NCBI RefSeq assembly: GCF_900114005.1
Contig: NZ_FORM01000003.1
Location: 124,001-188,000, forward strand
Direction of reading: 5' to 3'
Length of the DNA: 64,000 nucleotides
From: Olleya namhaensis
GTDB taxonomy: Bacteria; Bacteroidota; Bacteroidia; Flavobacteriales; Flavobacteriaceae
The notes under the pieces were generated by a model. The model was not told the origin of the DNA. It made no database searches and saw nothing but the letters and a program-made list of their open reading frames with translations. Shown piece by piece: positions 24,312-34,192 of this stretch; position 1 is the stretch's first letter; every line of letters begins with the position of its first letter. A program made the translations under genes and the position numbers.

Positions 24312-25568
24312 ATGACCAACGTTTTTAGCAAAAAAGACTTTATCGCCACCAAATGGTTTACACTAGAAAAACTTATTCAGTTTGTAACAGGTGTATTTAT
24401 TGTACCACAAATATTTAGCACTTTAGGTACGATTGACATCGGAAAACTTAAGTTTGTCGAGTCCGTTTTAGGACTATTAACACCTTTATTTTTTCTAGGT
24501 CTTTCTGCTATATGCATCAGAGAAATAGTCTTTAACCCAAAGCGAAGCGAGCAAATTTTAGCCACTGCCTTTTATTTAAGACTTGCAAGTTGGATTGCAA
24601 TATTTATTGGTATTGTAATCTACTTTTATAGTACTGAAAATAGTCCATTAAACAGTTTGTATCTAATTATTGCTGTCAGTTATTTTTTTAAACTCACAGA
24701 CGTTTTTGAATACTATTTGCTCGCAAAAAAATGGACTAAGATTATATTTATTAGTAAAATATCCAGTCTGATTATTATTGTGTCTTTGCAATATTATGGA
24801 GTTAAAAACAATTTGAATGTTAATTATTTTGCGAAGCTTATTGCTTTAGATTTTCTAATTCAAGGCGTTATTTATTACTTCATTTTAAAATATAAAAAAC
24901 AATTTTTGTTTAAGCAATGGCGCTTTTCATGGCCTTTAGGAAAGTCTTTATTAAAAATGTCTTTTCCGCTTATAGTGTCCAGTGCTTTAATTATGTTTTA
25001 TATCTCTATTGACGAGCTGTTTTTGAAACATTTTTTAGGCGATCATGCTAACGGAATTTTTGCAACTGTTCAATTTTTAGTGATTGCTTTAAGTTGGAAT
25101 ATCGGGTTTTCGATAATTAATGCACTATATCCTTCTTTAGCAGAATCATATAAAGACGACAGTATACTATATGCCAGAAAGTTAAAAAAGCTATTTAAAA
25201 TCATGTGTTTTTTAGGGGTATTAATTGGTATACTTTATACGCTATTTGGCAGCGCAATATTAAACGCCTATTTTTCAGAAAGCTATGCCGAAGCAAAAAG
25301 TCCGTTATTAATATTTTGTTGGGCACCGCTTATTATATTTATAGGAATGATATATGAAAAGCACTTAATTAACACAAATCAACTACAAAAAAATGTTTAT
25401 CGCTTTATAATTGGTTGCACATTTAATGTCGTGTTGTGTTATCTATTGATTCCTATTTGGCAAGTTTCTGGAGCTGCAATTGCTGTTTTAATAAGTCATT
25501 TTATAACTAATATTGGGTATATTTTTTTAGACCCTAAAAGCAGAAAGGAATTAGTTTCCCTTTTTTAA
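24312..25568 (+). CDS. Oligosaccharide flippase (Wzx/PST family)
   Basis: A 418-residue integral membrane protein with about 12-14 helices. The N-terminal helix 1 region (KLIQFVTGVFIVPQIF), the central SLLKMSFPLIVSSALIMFYISIDELFL and the C-terminal half fit the polysaccharide biosynthesis/MATE-like flippase family. It probably moves lipid-linked glycans across the inner membrane, but there are no glycosyltransferases beside it. A promoter box precedes it, and prsW follows with its own promoter. Confidence 0.85.
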   Translation: MTNVFSKKDFIATKWFTLEKLIQFVTGVFIVPQIFSTLGTIDIGKLKFVESVLGLLTPLFFLGLSAICIREIVFNPKRSEQILATAFYLRLASWIAIFIGIVIYFYSTENSPLNSLYLIIAVSYFFKLTDVFEYYLLAKKWTKIIFISKISSLIIIVSLQYYGVKNNLNVNYFAKLIALDFLIQGVIYYFILKYKKQFLFKQWRFSWPLGKSLLKMSFPLIVSSALIMFYISIDELFLKHFLGDHANGIFATVQFLVIALSWNIGFSIINALYPSLAESYKDDSILYARKLKKLFKIMCFLGVLIGILYTLFGSAILNAYFSESYAEAKSPLLIFCWAPLIIFIGMIYEKHLINTNQLQKNVYRFIIGCTFNVVLCYLLIPIWQVSGAAIAVLISHFITNIGYIFLDPKSRKELVSLF

Positions 25569-25569
25569 T

Positions 25570-25577
25570 TACTTTTG
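25570..25577 (+). promoter_or_regulatory. -7 promoter element (TACTTTTG) giving a near-leaderless prsW-like mRNA
   Basis: The box begins 2 nt after the flippase stop and ends 4 nt before the ATG at 25582. Confidence 0.55.
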
Positions 25578-25581
25578 AACT

Positions 25582-26274
25582 ATGCAACTACTATTGATGG
25601 CTTTAGCGCCAATTGTTATTATCATATTTTACATTTATCTAAAAGATAAGTACGAGAAAGAACCTAAACGTTTATTAATAATTTCGTTTTTATTGGGTGC
25701 TATTGTTAGTATTATTATTACCACACTACTCTACTCTGTATTTAATATACTAGTCCCTTTAGAGAATAAACTAAGCATTTGGGAACAATTTAAACAAGCC
25801 TTTTTCGTGGTTGGTTTTTCTGAAGAATTAAGTAAGTTTTTAATCGTATTGCTTTTTGCGCAACGCCATAAAGAGTTTAATGAGCCCTTTGACGGTATTG
25901 TATATGCTGTTATGGTATCTATGGGGTTTGCAGCAACCGAAAACATCATGTACGTCATGCAAAGTGGGCCAGCAACAGCAATTGCCAGAGCATTTACCGC
26001 AGTGCCTGCTCACGCTACCTTTGGAATTTTAATGGGATACTTTATGGGTAAAGCAAAATTTGCACCTAACAAATTATACTTAAATTTATTAGGCTTATTT
26101 TTTGCTGTTTTATTTCATGGAGCCTATGACTTTTTCTTATTTATAGATTTTGTCCCAGGTATTTGGGTTGGTGCTTTTGTATCTCTAGCAATTGGAATTT
26201 TCTTATCTAGAAGAGCCATTAGATACCATCAAAATAGTTCTGTTTTTAAAGACGATTTAAATTCTATTTCTTAA
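25582..26274 (+). CDS. PrsW family intramembrane metalloprotease
   Basis: A 230-residue membrane protein with about seven helices. The family metal motifs are visible: SEELSKF (Glu-Glu pair, about 78-84), AATENIMY and AHATFGILMG, plus a later LFHGAYDFF. PrsW proteases in Bacillus cleave anti-sigma factors; the target here is unknown. The stop overlaps the convergent T9SS gene by 11 nt. A near-leaderless promoter precedes it. Confidence 0.88.
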   Translation: MQLLLMALAPIVIIIFYIYLKDKYEKEPKRLLIISFLLGAIVSIIITTLLYSVFNILVPLENKLSIWEQFKQAFFVVGFSEELSKFLIVLLFAQRHKEFNEPFDGIVYAVMVSMGFAATENIMYVMQSGPATAIARAFTAVPAHATFGILMGYFMGKAKFAPNKLYLNLLGLFFAVLFHGAYDFFLFIDFVPGIWVGAFVSLAIGIFLSRRAIRYHQNSSVFKDDLNSIS

Positions 26275-27739
26275 CAAATTTTATCGCATCCAAAGTACTT
26301 TCATTATTAAAAGTAACAAAATACAAACCATTAGCTAAGGCACTAACGTCTATTGATACATCGTTATAAAAGCTAGCATCATAAACTTGCTTTCCTGTAA
26401 TATCAGTAATAGAAAATTGTATGGTTCTATTTAAAGTAGACTGTAATTGTAGCGTATTATTAACTGGATTTGGAAATAAATCTATTGACTTAGTAGTGGT
26501 TACAGCCTGCGCTGTTGATAGCGTATAACTATTTAGTTCAGCTACATAACTATCTACAGAGTCTCCGTCTTCTGTTCCACTCCAATCACTACCAAATAAT
26601 AATCTGGTCCCTGTTGGGCTGATAGTCACATGTGGCTCTGCAAAATAACCAAACTCATCAGGATCACTTCTATGATGTGCTACTCTATAAACATCGGCAT
26701 CAAACTCATTGACCTTCGCGATAAATAATTCTTGATCTAAAATCTGTATACCATCACGCTGAAAACCTAAACAAGAAACTGCAACCCAACCATCTCCTGT
26801 GTTTTTATGCGCTAAAGACGATATATGTGTTCCTGATTTTGGATATGCATAATCACTATAAGTTGTAACAGCAAAACAGTCTCCTGTTGTCGCATTGTGC
26901 GCCACTAAAGTCCCTTGACAACCACCATTTACACCTTCTTCAAAATTAACATTGTAATAAGCATCGTCTCCATTACTTAGTTTTCCTAAGCAAGAATGCT
27001 GTACGCCTGCTATATTTAAACTTCTTACAAAATCACCATCAGCATCATAAACATCTCCTCTATGAAAAAACAAATTACCACTAGGAAAAGGCATTGGTGC
27101 TGTATAAGCAACGTCTGATATATTAAATTGTGTTAGCGTTCCTGTAGAGATTCTGTAATAATATGCAGCAGTATTTCCGCATCTAAAAGCAAATACATCA
27201 TCATCCCAAGACATCATTTGGATATCATTACCTCCTGTTAAACCGTTACTAGAAACACAACTACTAATTGTTCTAATATTAACCAATACCGTTTTTACTT
27301 GGGTTTGCACATTGTAACTAATCAAATCATCCGTAGCGCCGTCCATATAAAAAAATATATCAGGATTTAAAAAAGACCAGAAAATAGTCTCAATATCATC
27401 AGGATTGACATCCGTTAAGTTTCTTATAAAAGTATAATCTTGACCATTTAATAATTGGTGCGTACCTCCGCCATAAACTATCATTAAACTTTCATCTGCA
27501 TTCCAAGCCTGTATTGTGCTATACATGGGTTTAATAGAGTTACCTGTTCCTGCATTTGTAATACGTCGTATTTGTGTTGCTGGAAAAGATGGATCTGCTG
27601 CAGATTGCAAGTAACCTGGTTTAGCTAAATCTTGCATTGGATGCTGTGCTAAGTCGTTTGCACTATATCCTAAAGACAAGTCCTGAGCGTAACTAACCTG
27701 AAATAATAAACATATTAAAAGAAGTAATTTTATTTTCAT
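26264..27739 (-). CDS. T9SS type A sorting domain-containing beta-propeller-like protein
   Basis: A 491-residue secreted protein with a signal peptide (MKIKLLLLICLLFQVSYAQ). The body (about 30-415) carries repeated beta-blade segments (for example DESLMIVYGGGTHQL, SPTGTRLLFGSDWSG) and resembles oligogalacturonide-lyase or WD40-like propellers. The last about 75 residues are a type A CTD (LFPNPVNN, ITDITGKQVYDA, LANGLYFVTF). It should therefore be delivered to the cell surface or medium by the type IX system. Function unknown. The 3' end overlaps the prsW-like gene by 11 nt. Confidence 0.82.
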   Translation of the reverse strand: MKIKLLLLICLLFQVSYAQDLSLGYSANDLAQHPMQDLAKPGYLQSAADPSFPATQIRRITNAGTGNSIKPMYSTIQAWNADESLMIVYGGGTHQLLNGQDYTFIRNLTDVNPDDIETIFWSFLNPDIFFYMDGATDDLISYNVQTQVKTVLVNIRTISSCVSSNGLTGGNDIQMMSWDDDVFAFRCGNTAAYYYRISTGTLTQFNISDVAYTAPMPFPSGNLFFHRGDVYDADGDFVRSLNIAGVQHSCLGKLSNGDDAYYNVNFEEGVNGGCQGTLVAHNATTGDCFAVTTYSDYAYPKSGTHISSLAHKNTGDGWVAVSCLGFQRDGIQILDQELFIAKVNEFDADVYRVAHHRSDPDEFGYFAEPHVTISPTGTRLLFGSDWSGTEDGDSVDSYVAELNSYTLSTAQAVTTTKSIDLFPNPVNNTLQLQSTLNRTIQFSITDITGKQVYDASFYNDVSIDVSALANGLYFVTFNNESTLDAIKFVKK

Positions 27740-27880
27740 AATCTATGTTGTTTATAACTTAAGTACGTAAAAATAAACCTAATGGATGTAATTGTTAACT
27801 AATATAGAATAATATAATGAGTTTCTGTTTTACTAAAACGATATAGTTACTTATCTTTATACCTCATAATTTTAGACAAA

Positions 27881-28366
27881 ATGAGCCAAAAATTTAATGT
27901 AAAAACAAATGGTCTTAATCAATTTGAGATAGATTCAGATGTTATAAATAGCATTGATTCTGTTGAAGTTAAACAGAATACATTTCATCTTTTAGATAAT
28001 AACAAACCTTTTAAAATCGAAATCACGGAAAGTGATTTTCTAAAAAAAGCGTACACCGTAAAAGTTAACAATAACCTATATACAGTCCAAATCGAAGACC
28101 AATTGGATGCTTTAATAAAGGCAATGGGATTTGAAGTTGGTGCTTCCAAAGTTATTGATAATATAAAAGCGCCAATGCCCGGATTAATCTTGGATATTAT
28201 GGTAAAGCCTGGTGACGAAGTCTCTGTAAATACACCTTTACTTATCCTTGAAGCTATGAAAATGGAAAACAGCATTGTATCACCTAGAGATGGTGTTATA
28301 AAGTCTGTTACAGGAACAAAGGGAAGTACTGTAGACAAAGGTGAATTGTTAATTGAATTCGAATAA
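27881..28366 (+). CDS. Biotin carboxyl carrier subunit of acyl-CoA carboxylase
   Basis: A 161-residue protein. The N-terminal half is a beta-domain found in carboxylase carrier subunits. The C-terminal half is a biotinyl domain with KAPMPGLILDI and the biotinylation site EAMKMEN, Lys127. It carries the carboxyl group between the biotin carboxylase and carboxyltransferase subunits encoded next (1 nt and 51 nt gaps). The larger N-terminal domain and the neighbouring PccB-like gene favour a propionyl-CoA or acyl-CoA carboxylase over plastid-type acetyl-CoA carboxylase. Confidence 0.9.
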   Translation: MSQKFNVKTNGLNQFEIDSDVINSIDSVEVKQNTFHLLDNNKPFKIEITESDFLKKAYTVKVNNNLYTVQIEDQLDALIKAMGFEVGASKVIDNIKAPMPGLILDIMVKPGDEVSVNTPLLILEAMKMENSIVSPRDGVIKSVTGTKGSTVDKGELLIEFE

Positions 28367-28367
28367 A

Positions 28368-29810
28368 ATGAAAAAAATACTAGTCGCCAATCGTGGCGAA
28401 ATCGCAATAAGAGTTATGAGTACAGCCCAGAAAATGGGAATTAAAACCGTAGCAGTATACTCTACTGCAGATCGTAATGCGCCTCACGTAAAATTTGCTG
28501 ACGAAGCTGTTTTAATTGGAGAAGCACCTTCTAATCAGTCGTATTTATTAGGCGATAAAATTATAGAAGTAGCCAAAAGCTTAAATGTTGACGGTATACA
28601 TCCTGGTTATGGTTTTTTAAGTGAAAATGCAGATTTTGCAGAGCTTTGCGAAAAAAACAACATCTCCTTTATTGGACCAAAATCGCATGCTATTAGAGTC
28701 ATGGGTAGTAAACTTGCAGCTAAAGATGCTGTTAAAGGTTATGATATACCAATGGTACCAGGAACAGATCAAGCTATTACAGATATTCCTGAAGCTAAAA
28801 AAATAGCTAAGACTATTGGCTTTCCTATTTTAATAAAAGCCTCTGCTGGAGGTGGTGGAAAAGGAATGCGTGTTGTGGAAAACGAAGACGAATTTGAATC
28901 TCAAATGAACCGTGCTATCAGTGAAGCCGTTAATGCTTTTGGAGATGGTTCTGTTTTTATTGAAAAATACGTTGGATCGCCTCGTCATATCGAAATTCAA
29001 GTCATGGCAGACACGCATGGTAATGTGATACATCTTTTTGAGCGTGAATGTAGTATACAACGTCGCCATCAAAAAGTAGTCGAAGAAGCGCCAAGTGTTG
29101 TTTTAACGCCAGAGTTAAGAGAAGAAATGGGACAAGCTGCTATTAAAGTAGCAAAAGCGTGTGATTATGTTGGTGCTGGAACGGTCGAGTTTTTATTAGA
29201 TGAAAACAAAAACTTCTATTTCCTTGAAATGAATACACGACTACAAGTAGAGCATCCTGTATCAGAAATTATCGCTGGTGTTGACTTAGTAGAATTACAA
29301 ATAAAAGTGGCTCGTGGCGAAGCTTTAGACATAAAACAATCTGATTTAAAAATTAATGGTCACGCTTTAGAATTACGTATTTATGCTGAAGATCCTTTAA
29401 ACGATTTTCTACCTAGTGTTGGACATTTAGACGTTTATAAACTTCCAGAAGGAAAAGGGATAAGAGTGGATAATGGTTTTGAACAAGGTATGGATATTCC
29501 TATCTACTACGATCCAATGTTAGCCAAGCTAATTACTTACGGTAAAACACGTGAAGAAGCCATGCAATTAATGCGTCAAGCTATTGCAGATTACGATGTT
29601 AAAGGTATCGCAACCACGTTGCCTTTTGGGACGTTTGTATTTAATCATGAGGCGTTTAAATCAGGAAACTTTGACACCCATTTTGTAAAAAAGTACTATT
29701 CTCCTGAAGCTTTAAAACAAGATGCAGAACACGAAGCTAAATTAGCTGCTCTTTTTGCTGTAAAACAGTATCTAGAGGACCAAAAGCAATTAAGACTACC
29801 AACTAATTAG
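28368..29810 (+). CDS. accC: Biotin carboxylase subunit (ATP-grasp) of acyl-CoA carboxylase
   Basis: A 480-residue enzyme that carboxylates biotin with ATP and bicarbonate. Motifs are KKILVANRGEIAIRV at the start, the ATP-grasp GGGGKGMRVV, ECSIQRRHQKVVEEAPS, the catalytic FLEMNTRLQVEHPVSE, and a C-terminal domain with LPSVGHLDVYKLP. The ATG at 28368, 1 nt after the carrier gene, is chosen over a TTG 15 nt upstream that lies inside that gene. AccC or PccA nomenclature would both fit; it lacks a fused carrier domain, which is a separate gene here. Confidence 0.93.
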   Translation: MKKILVANRGEIAIRVMSTAQKMGIKTVAVYSTADRNAPHVKFADEAVLIGEAPSNQSYLLGDKIIEVAKSLNVDGIHPGYGFLSENADFAELCEKNNISFIGPKSHAIRVMGSKLAAKDAVKGYDIPMVPGTDQAITDIPEAKKIAKTIGFPILIKASAGGGGKGMRVVENEDEFESQMNRAISEAVNAFGDGSVFIEKYVGSPRHIEIQVMADTHGNVIHLFERECSIQRRHQKVVEEAPSVVLTPELREEMGQAAIKVAKACDYVGAGTVEFLLDENKNFYFLEMNTRLQVEHPVSEIIAGVDLVELQIKVARGEALDIKQSDLKINGHALELRIYAEDPLNDFLPSVGHLDVYKLPEGKGIRVDNGFEQGMDIPIYYDPMLAKLITYGKTREEAMQLMRQAIADYDVKGIATTLPFGTFVFNHEAFKSGNFDTHFVKKYYSPEALKQDAEHEAKLAALFAVKQYLEDQKQLRLPTN

Positions 29811-29861
29811 ATAATTACATAACGTATAGCGTTTACGACCATACGTGATTAAAATAGAGAT

Positions 29862-31403
29862 ATGGAATCTAAAATAAAAACCCTAAACGAAAAACTTGAG
29901 CTATCCAAATTAGGTGGTGGTCAAGATAGAATAGATAAACAACACCAAAAGAAAAAATTAACCGCAAGAGAACGTGTTACCTATTTAATGGACGAAGGTT
30001 CTTTTGAAGAAATTGGTGCACTAGTAACACATAGAACGGTTGATTTTGGAATGCAAAATCAAAAATTTTATGGTGATGGTGTTATTACAGGTTACGGAAC
30101 AATAAACGGAAGATTAGTGTATGTTTTTGCACAAGATTTTACAGTATTTGGAGGTGCTTTGTCTGAAACACATGCCGAAAAAATTTGTAAAATAATGGAC
30201 TTAGCACTTAAAGTTGGTGCGCCTTTTATTGGTCTTAATGATTCTGGTGGTGCACGTATCCAAGAAGGTGTTAGATCCTTAGGTGGATATGCTGATATTT
30301 TTCATAGAAATGTAAAAGCATCTGGTGTAATACCACAACTATCAGCTATTATGGGTCCATGTGCTGGAGGAGCTGTTTATAGTCCTGCAATGACGGATTT
30401 TACAATGATGGTAGAGGACACCAGTTACATGTTTGTTACAGGTCCAAACGTTGTTAAAACAGTAACTAACGAGGAAGTTACCAGCGAAGAGCTTGGTGGT
30501 GCAAGTACACACTCCACTAAATCTGGTGTAGCCCACGTCACATCGTCTAACGATATAGAATGTCTAGAAGATGTTAAACGTTTACTTAGCTATTTACCAC
30601 AAAGCAACTTAGAAAAACCAAAAGATTTACCATTTAAGTTAGGTGATGAAATTAGAGACGAACTTAAAACAATCATTCCTTTAAATGCCAACAAGCCATA
30701 TGACATGCATAATGTTATAAAAGGCATAATTGATGTGGATAGCTTTTTTGAAATCCATAAAGATTTTGCCCAAAACATTATTGTTGGATTTGCAAGAATT
30801 GGTGGAAAAAGTGTTGGTATTGTAGCTAACCAACCATTGATTTTAGCAGGTGTTTTAGATGTAAATAGTTCGCGTAAAGCAGCACGATTTACACGATTTT
30901 GTGACGCCTTTAATATTCCGTTATTAGTGTTAGTAGATGTACCAGGATTTTTACCAGGAACAGATCAAGAATGGAACGGAATTATAGTGCATGGTGCAAA
31001 ACTATTATATGCTTTAAGCGAAGCTACAGTGCCTAAAGTAACTGTAATTACAAGAAAAGCTTATGGTGGTGCTTACGACGTTATGAACTCTAAACACATT
31101 GGAGCGGACTTAAATTACGCTTGGCCAAGTGCTGAGATTGCTGTTATGGGAGCAAAAGGTGCCAGTGAAATTATTTTTAGAAAAGAAATAAAAGCAGCAG
31201 ATAATCCTGAAGACAAACTTTTAGAAAAAGAAGCCGAATATGCTGAGCTGTTTGCTAATCCTTATAAAGCTGCAGAACGCGGTTTTATAGATGAAGTTAT
31301 TCTTCCTGAAAACACAAGACGTAAATTAATAAAAGCGTTTAAAATGTTAGAACATAAGGAAGAAGTTTTACCAAATAGAAAACATGGTAATATTCCTTTA
31401 TAG
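29862..31403 (+). CDS. pccB: Acyl-CoA carboxylase carboxyltransferase (propionyl-CoA type, PccB-like)
   Basis: A 513-residue crotonase-superfamily carboxyltransferase. It shows [13 protein letters not shown] (oxyanion region), [12 protein letters not shown], the second oxyanion [11 protein letters not shown], and [14 protein letters not shown]. The length and the [13 protein letters not shown] start agree with propionyl-CoA carboxylase beta subunits. With its two partners it would make methylmalonyl-CoA from propionyl-CoA. prpE at 62-64 kb can supply the substrate. A palindromic terminator follows. Confidence 0.9.
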   Translation: MESKIKTLNEKLELSKLGGGQDRIDKQHQKKKLTARERVTYLMDEGSFEEIGALVTHRTVDFGMQNQKFYGDGVITGYGTINGRLVYVFAQDFTVFGGALSETHAEKICKIMDLALKVGAPFIGLNDSGGARIQEGVRSLGGYADIFHRNVKASGVIPQLSAIMGPCAGGAVYSPAMTDFTMMVEDTSYMFVTGPNVVKTVTNEEVTSEELGGASTHSTKSGVAHVTSSNDIECLEDVKRLLSYLPQSNLEKPKDLPFKLGDEIRDELKTIIPLNANKPYDMHNVIKGIIDVDSFFEIHKDFAQNIIVGFARIGGKSVGIVANQPLILAGVLDVNSSRKAARFTRFCDAFNIPLLVLVDVPGFLPGTDQEWNGIIVHGAKLLYALSEATVPKVTVITRKAYGGAYDVMNSKHIGADLNYAWPSAEIAVMGAKGASEIIFRKEIKAADNPEDKLLEKEAEYAELFANPYKAAERGFIDEVILPENTRRKLIKAFKMLEHKEEVLPNRKHGNIPL

Positions 31404-31430
31404 AAAAAAATAATACATAAAGAAAGCATA

Positions 31431-31459
31431 AAAAAAGAGCCTCAATTGAGGCTCTTTTT
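31431..31459 (+). terminator. Intrinsic terminator (perfect palindrome)
   Basis: AAAAAGAGCCTCAA (31432-31445) pairs exactly with the following TTGAGGCTCTTTTT. It separates the carboxylase operon from the convergent T9SS gene. Confidence 0.85.
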
Positions 31460-31496
31460 AGTTTCCCTAAAAAAATTAGAGATTACTAGCTATACT

Positions 31497-34070
31497 CTAT
31501 TCAATAATCACTTTTTGAGCAGATACCGTGGTTCCATCTGTCATTCTTACAACATAAATACCTGATGCAATAGTGCTAACATCTAGCGTATTTAGTCCTG
31601 TGGCTAAGCTTCCTTTTTTAACCAAACCTCCAATAACATTGTACATTTGATATTTAAAATTGGTATTAGTCGTATTCATTTTAATATTAAGAACTCCAGT
31701 TTTTACTGGGTTTGGATACACTAAAGGTGCGGTTTTACTTGATAATTGAACTTCTTCTACACCTAAGGTTTCATTTAAAATACTAACTTCCCAAAGTCCT
31801 CTACCATATGTTCCAACTACTAATTTGTCTTGCGTGTAGTTAATTTCTAAATCATTAATAACCACATTTGGTAATCCTTCGCCTAACTTAGCCCAATCTT
31901 CAGTTCCTGTTTTAAAATACACGCCTATTTCTGTACCTAAAAACAAAATCTCTTGACCTTGATTTTGTTTTAAAACAACTTGCTTGGCAACTATATTAGG
32001 TAGTCCTGCTGAAATATTAGTCCAAGTAGCTCCACCATCTATAGATTTAAAAACCTTTGATCCGTCTACATAACCATTTACTGTTGCATATAAAATATTA
32101 GTGTTATTTTGGTTTAATGCAACAGAATTCATTTTAGCACCAGCTTCAGGTTGATTAACTGTAGTCCATGTACTTCCATCATTACTTGATTTTCTAACCG
32201 AAGTTTCTCCAATAACAATTAAATTATTTCCAAAAGTTTCGATATACTCTATTGCTCCTGCTCCAGAGTTTAAGTTGGTCCAAGTATCACCTTTATTAGC
32301 CGATTTATAAACATCTGCAAAACCACCATATAATATTGAAGAATTTGTGGAGTGCATTTTTAATGTCCAAACAAAAGGCGCTCCAGCTGTTGGCGTTGTT
32401 AAACTTGTCCCCCAAACATCACCTAAAAAGCCATTATCTGCTCTTGTCAATCCACCATTTTGCGACCCTAAATATCTAATTTGAGGATTAGTATAATCTA
32501 CTGCTGTACACGTACCGTCTCCTGCTCCTGCTGTTACCCATGTTGGTGTACCACCAACTAATTCTAAACTATAACCATCATTATCTTGGTTTCCCATAAT
32601 AATGTTATCTGTACTAGTTTGTGGTGTTATTGCTACCGAATATAATTGTGTTACAATCACTCCGTTAGATTTATATTCTACGGTAGGTTTTTCGTCCGCA
32701 ATACTACTGTAAGTAACAAAATTTAAACCACCATCGTTTACATTCCAAAAAGAATACCCATCATCTAAAGGTCCCATTTCATGTATATCTGCATGTCCAT
32801 AAGAACCAGCAGAAGTGTTATCTGACCAAGAATTGTTTAAAGTTACATACCATGTGTTTCCTGAGTCATCAGAATTTATTCCGTCTACTACTCCGCTAAT
32901 AATTAAACCATCTTTTACTGCTAAACATTGGTTATAAGAGCCTTGTGTACTATAACCAACTGCTGGCACACCAATAGTCGTTAACACTGGTGATGCTAAT
33001 GTTGTATTATATGTAGACACTTGTCCATTATCATTTTGTACATAAAACACCCCTGATTGATCTGATGTAATAGCGTGACGCTGGCTACTTGTGCCTTCTG
33101 ACACTAAAACACTCCATGTACTTCCACTATTAGAAGAGAAAAATAATCCACCCCAACTATCAGAACACATAATATTATTACCGTTTCTATGAAACTTACC
33201 TAAAACAGCATCGTCATAATTATGAGCATAAACATTGGTCCATGTTGCCCCACCATCTGTTGTTTTTTTAATGTTCTTGTTTGTTCCAACAATTACTGTG
33301 TTAGCATCAAGTACAATTAAATTAGAAGTTGATTCTTGTTGATTTAAATTGAAAGTCAAGTTTGTAGGCTGATAGGTTTCTCCAAAATCAGTTGACTTAT
33401 ACACACCTATGGATTTGATATGTCCTGCATCAAAATCTCCAGTGGAGATATAAATAGTGCCTGGATTATTAATATCTGCACTACTACTTTTAATATCTGT
33501 AACACCAATACCTGCTAAATGATCTAATTTAGGTGTCCAAGAGGTTCCGTTATCTGTAGATTTCCATACACCTCCAACTGGAGCACTTACAAACAATACA
33601 TTTTGACTTGGATCAGTAGCATGTGTGTACCTTAAAAAGTTAGTCAATCGTCCTAATTGTGGTTGATTAGGGTAACCGTTAGCATCAGGTACTTCTTGTG
33701 GTCCAATATTTGTCCATGTTTGTCCTGTATTTGAAGCTCTACTAGTCTGACTTGCTAAACTTATATTGTCTTTAAATTTACCATTAGCATCAATAATACC
33801 AGCATTATAATAACCTGAAAAGGCATTAGGAAAGTTTCCGTTTAGGTCCACTCTATCTTTCCAAAAATAAGCCCAACGTTCAAATTGCTTATGCTTTTTA
33901 ATTTCGGTTTTAGATGCATTTTTATTGAATGCTCCCAAATCCTCTCTAACTTGTTTTATGATTTGGTAATAATTACTACCTTTTAAATAAGGTGTCTTTT
34001 TGTAGTCTATAGATTGAGAATAGGATACAATCGTGAAGACCAAGAATAAAAAAGTAATTGTTTTTTTCAT
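31497..34070 (-). CDS. T9SS type A sorting domain, BNR/VPS10-like beta-propeller secreted protein
   Basis: An 857-residue secreted protein with a signal peptide (MKKTITFLFLVFTIVSYS). The region about 130-770 contains repeated SxDxGxTW-type Asp-boxes (for example KSTDNGTSWTP, KTTDGGATWTN, KSANKGDTWTN, KSSNDGSTWTT, KSIDGGATWTN), as in sialidase and sortilin VPS10 ten-blade propellers. The last 80 residues form a type A CTD (VYPNPVKTG, YNVIGGLVKKG, IASGIYVVRM). Enzymatic activity is not evident; adhesion or recognition is also possible. A pair of 11-bp direct repeats lies upstream. Confidence 0.87.
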   Translation of the reverse strand: MKKTITFLFLVFTIVSYSQSIDYKKTPYLKGSNYYQIIKQVREDLGAFNKNASKTEIKKHKQFERWAYFWKDRVDLNGNFPNAFSGYYNAGIIDANGKFKDNISLASQTSRASNTGQTWTNIGPQEVPDANGYPNQPQLGRLTNFLRYTHATDPSQNVLFVSAPVGGVWKSTDNGTSWTPKLDHLAGIGVTDIKSSSADINNPGTIYISTGDFDAGHIKSIGVYKSTDFGETYQPTNLTFNLNQQESTSNLIVLDANTVIVGTNKNIKKTTDGGATWTNVYAHNYDDAVLGKFHRNGNNIMCSDSWGGLFFSSNSGSTWSVLVSEGTSSQRHAITSDQSGVFYVQNDNGQVSTYNTTLASPVLTTIGVPAVGYSTQGSYNQCLAVKDGLIISGVVDGINSDDSGNTWYVTLNNSWSDNTSAGSYGHADIHEMGPLDDGYSFWNVNDGGLNFVTYSSIADEKPTVEYKSNGVIVTQLYSVAITPQTSTDNIIMGNQDNDGYSLELVGGTPTWVTAGAGDGTCTAVDYTNPQIRYLGSQNGGLTRADNGFLGDVWGTSLTTPTAGAPFVWTLKMHSTNSSILYGGFADVYKSANKGDTWTNLNSGAGAIEYIETFGNNLIVIGETSVRKSSNDGSTWTTVNQPEAGAKMNSVALNQNNTNILYATVNGYVDGSKVFKSIDGGATWTNISAGLPNIVAKQVVLKQNQGQEILFLGTEIGVYFKTGTEDWAKLGEGLPNVVINDLEINYTQDKLVVGTYGRGLWEVSILNETLGVEEVQLSSKTAPLVYPNPVKTGVLNIKMNTTNTNFKYQMYNVIGGLVKKGSLATGLNTLDVSTIASGIYVVRMTDGTTVSAQKVIIE

Positions 34071-34136
34071 GTTTTTCTATTTAATTATTAGAACAACACA
34101 AATATCAATTAACCTATATATACTATTGTAAACAAA

Positions 34137-34156
34137 GACTACGCATTGACTACGCA
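34137..34156. repeat. Pair of GACTACGCA direct repeats, 11-nt period
   Basis: GACTACGCA at 34137-34145 and 34148-34156. They lie about 70-85 nt upstream of the 34070 start codon, a plausible operator for a regulator that binds one turn of helix per subunit. Confidence 0.45.
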
Positions 34157-34192
34157 CTATTAAAAACTAAGACCTAATGGGACGTTAGGAGA

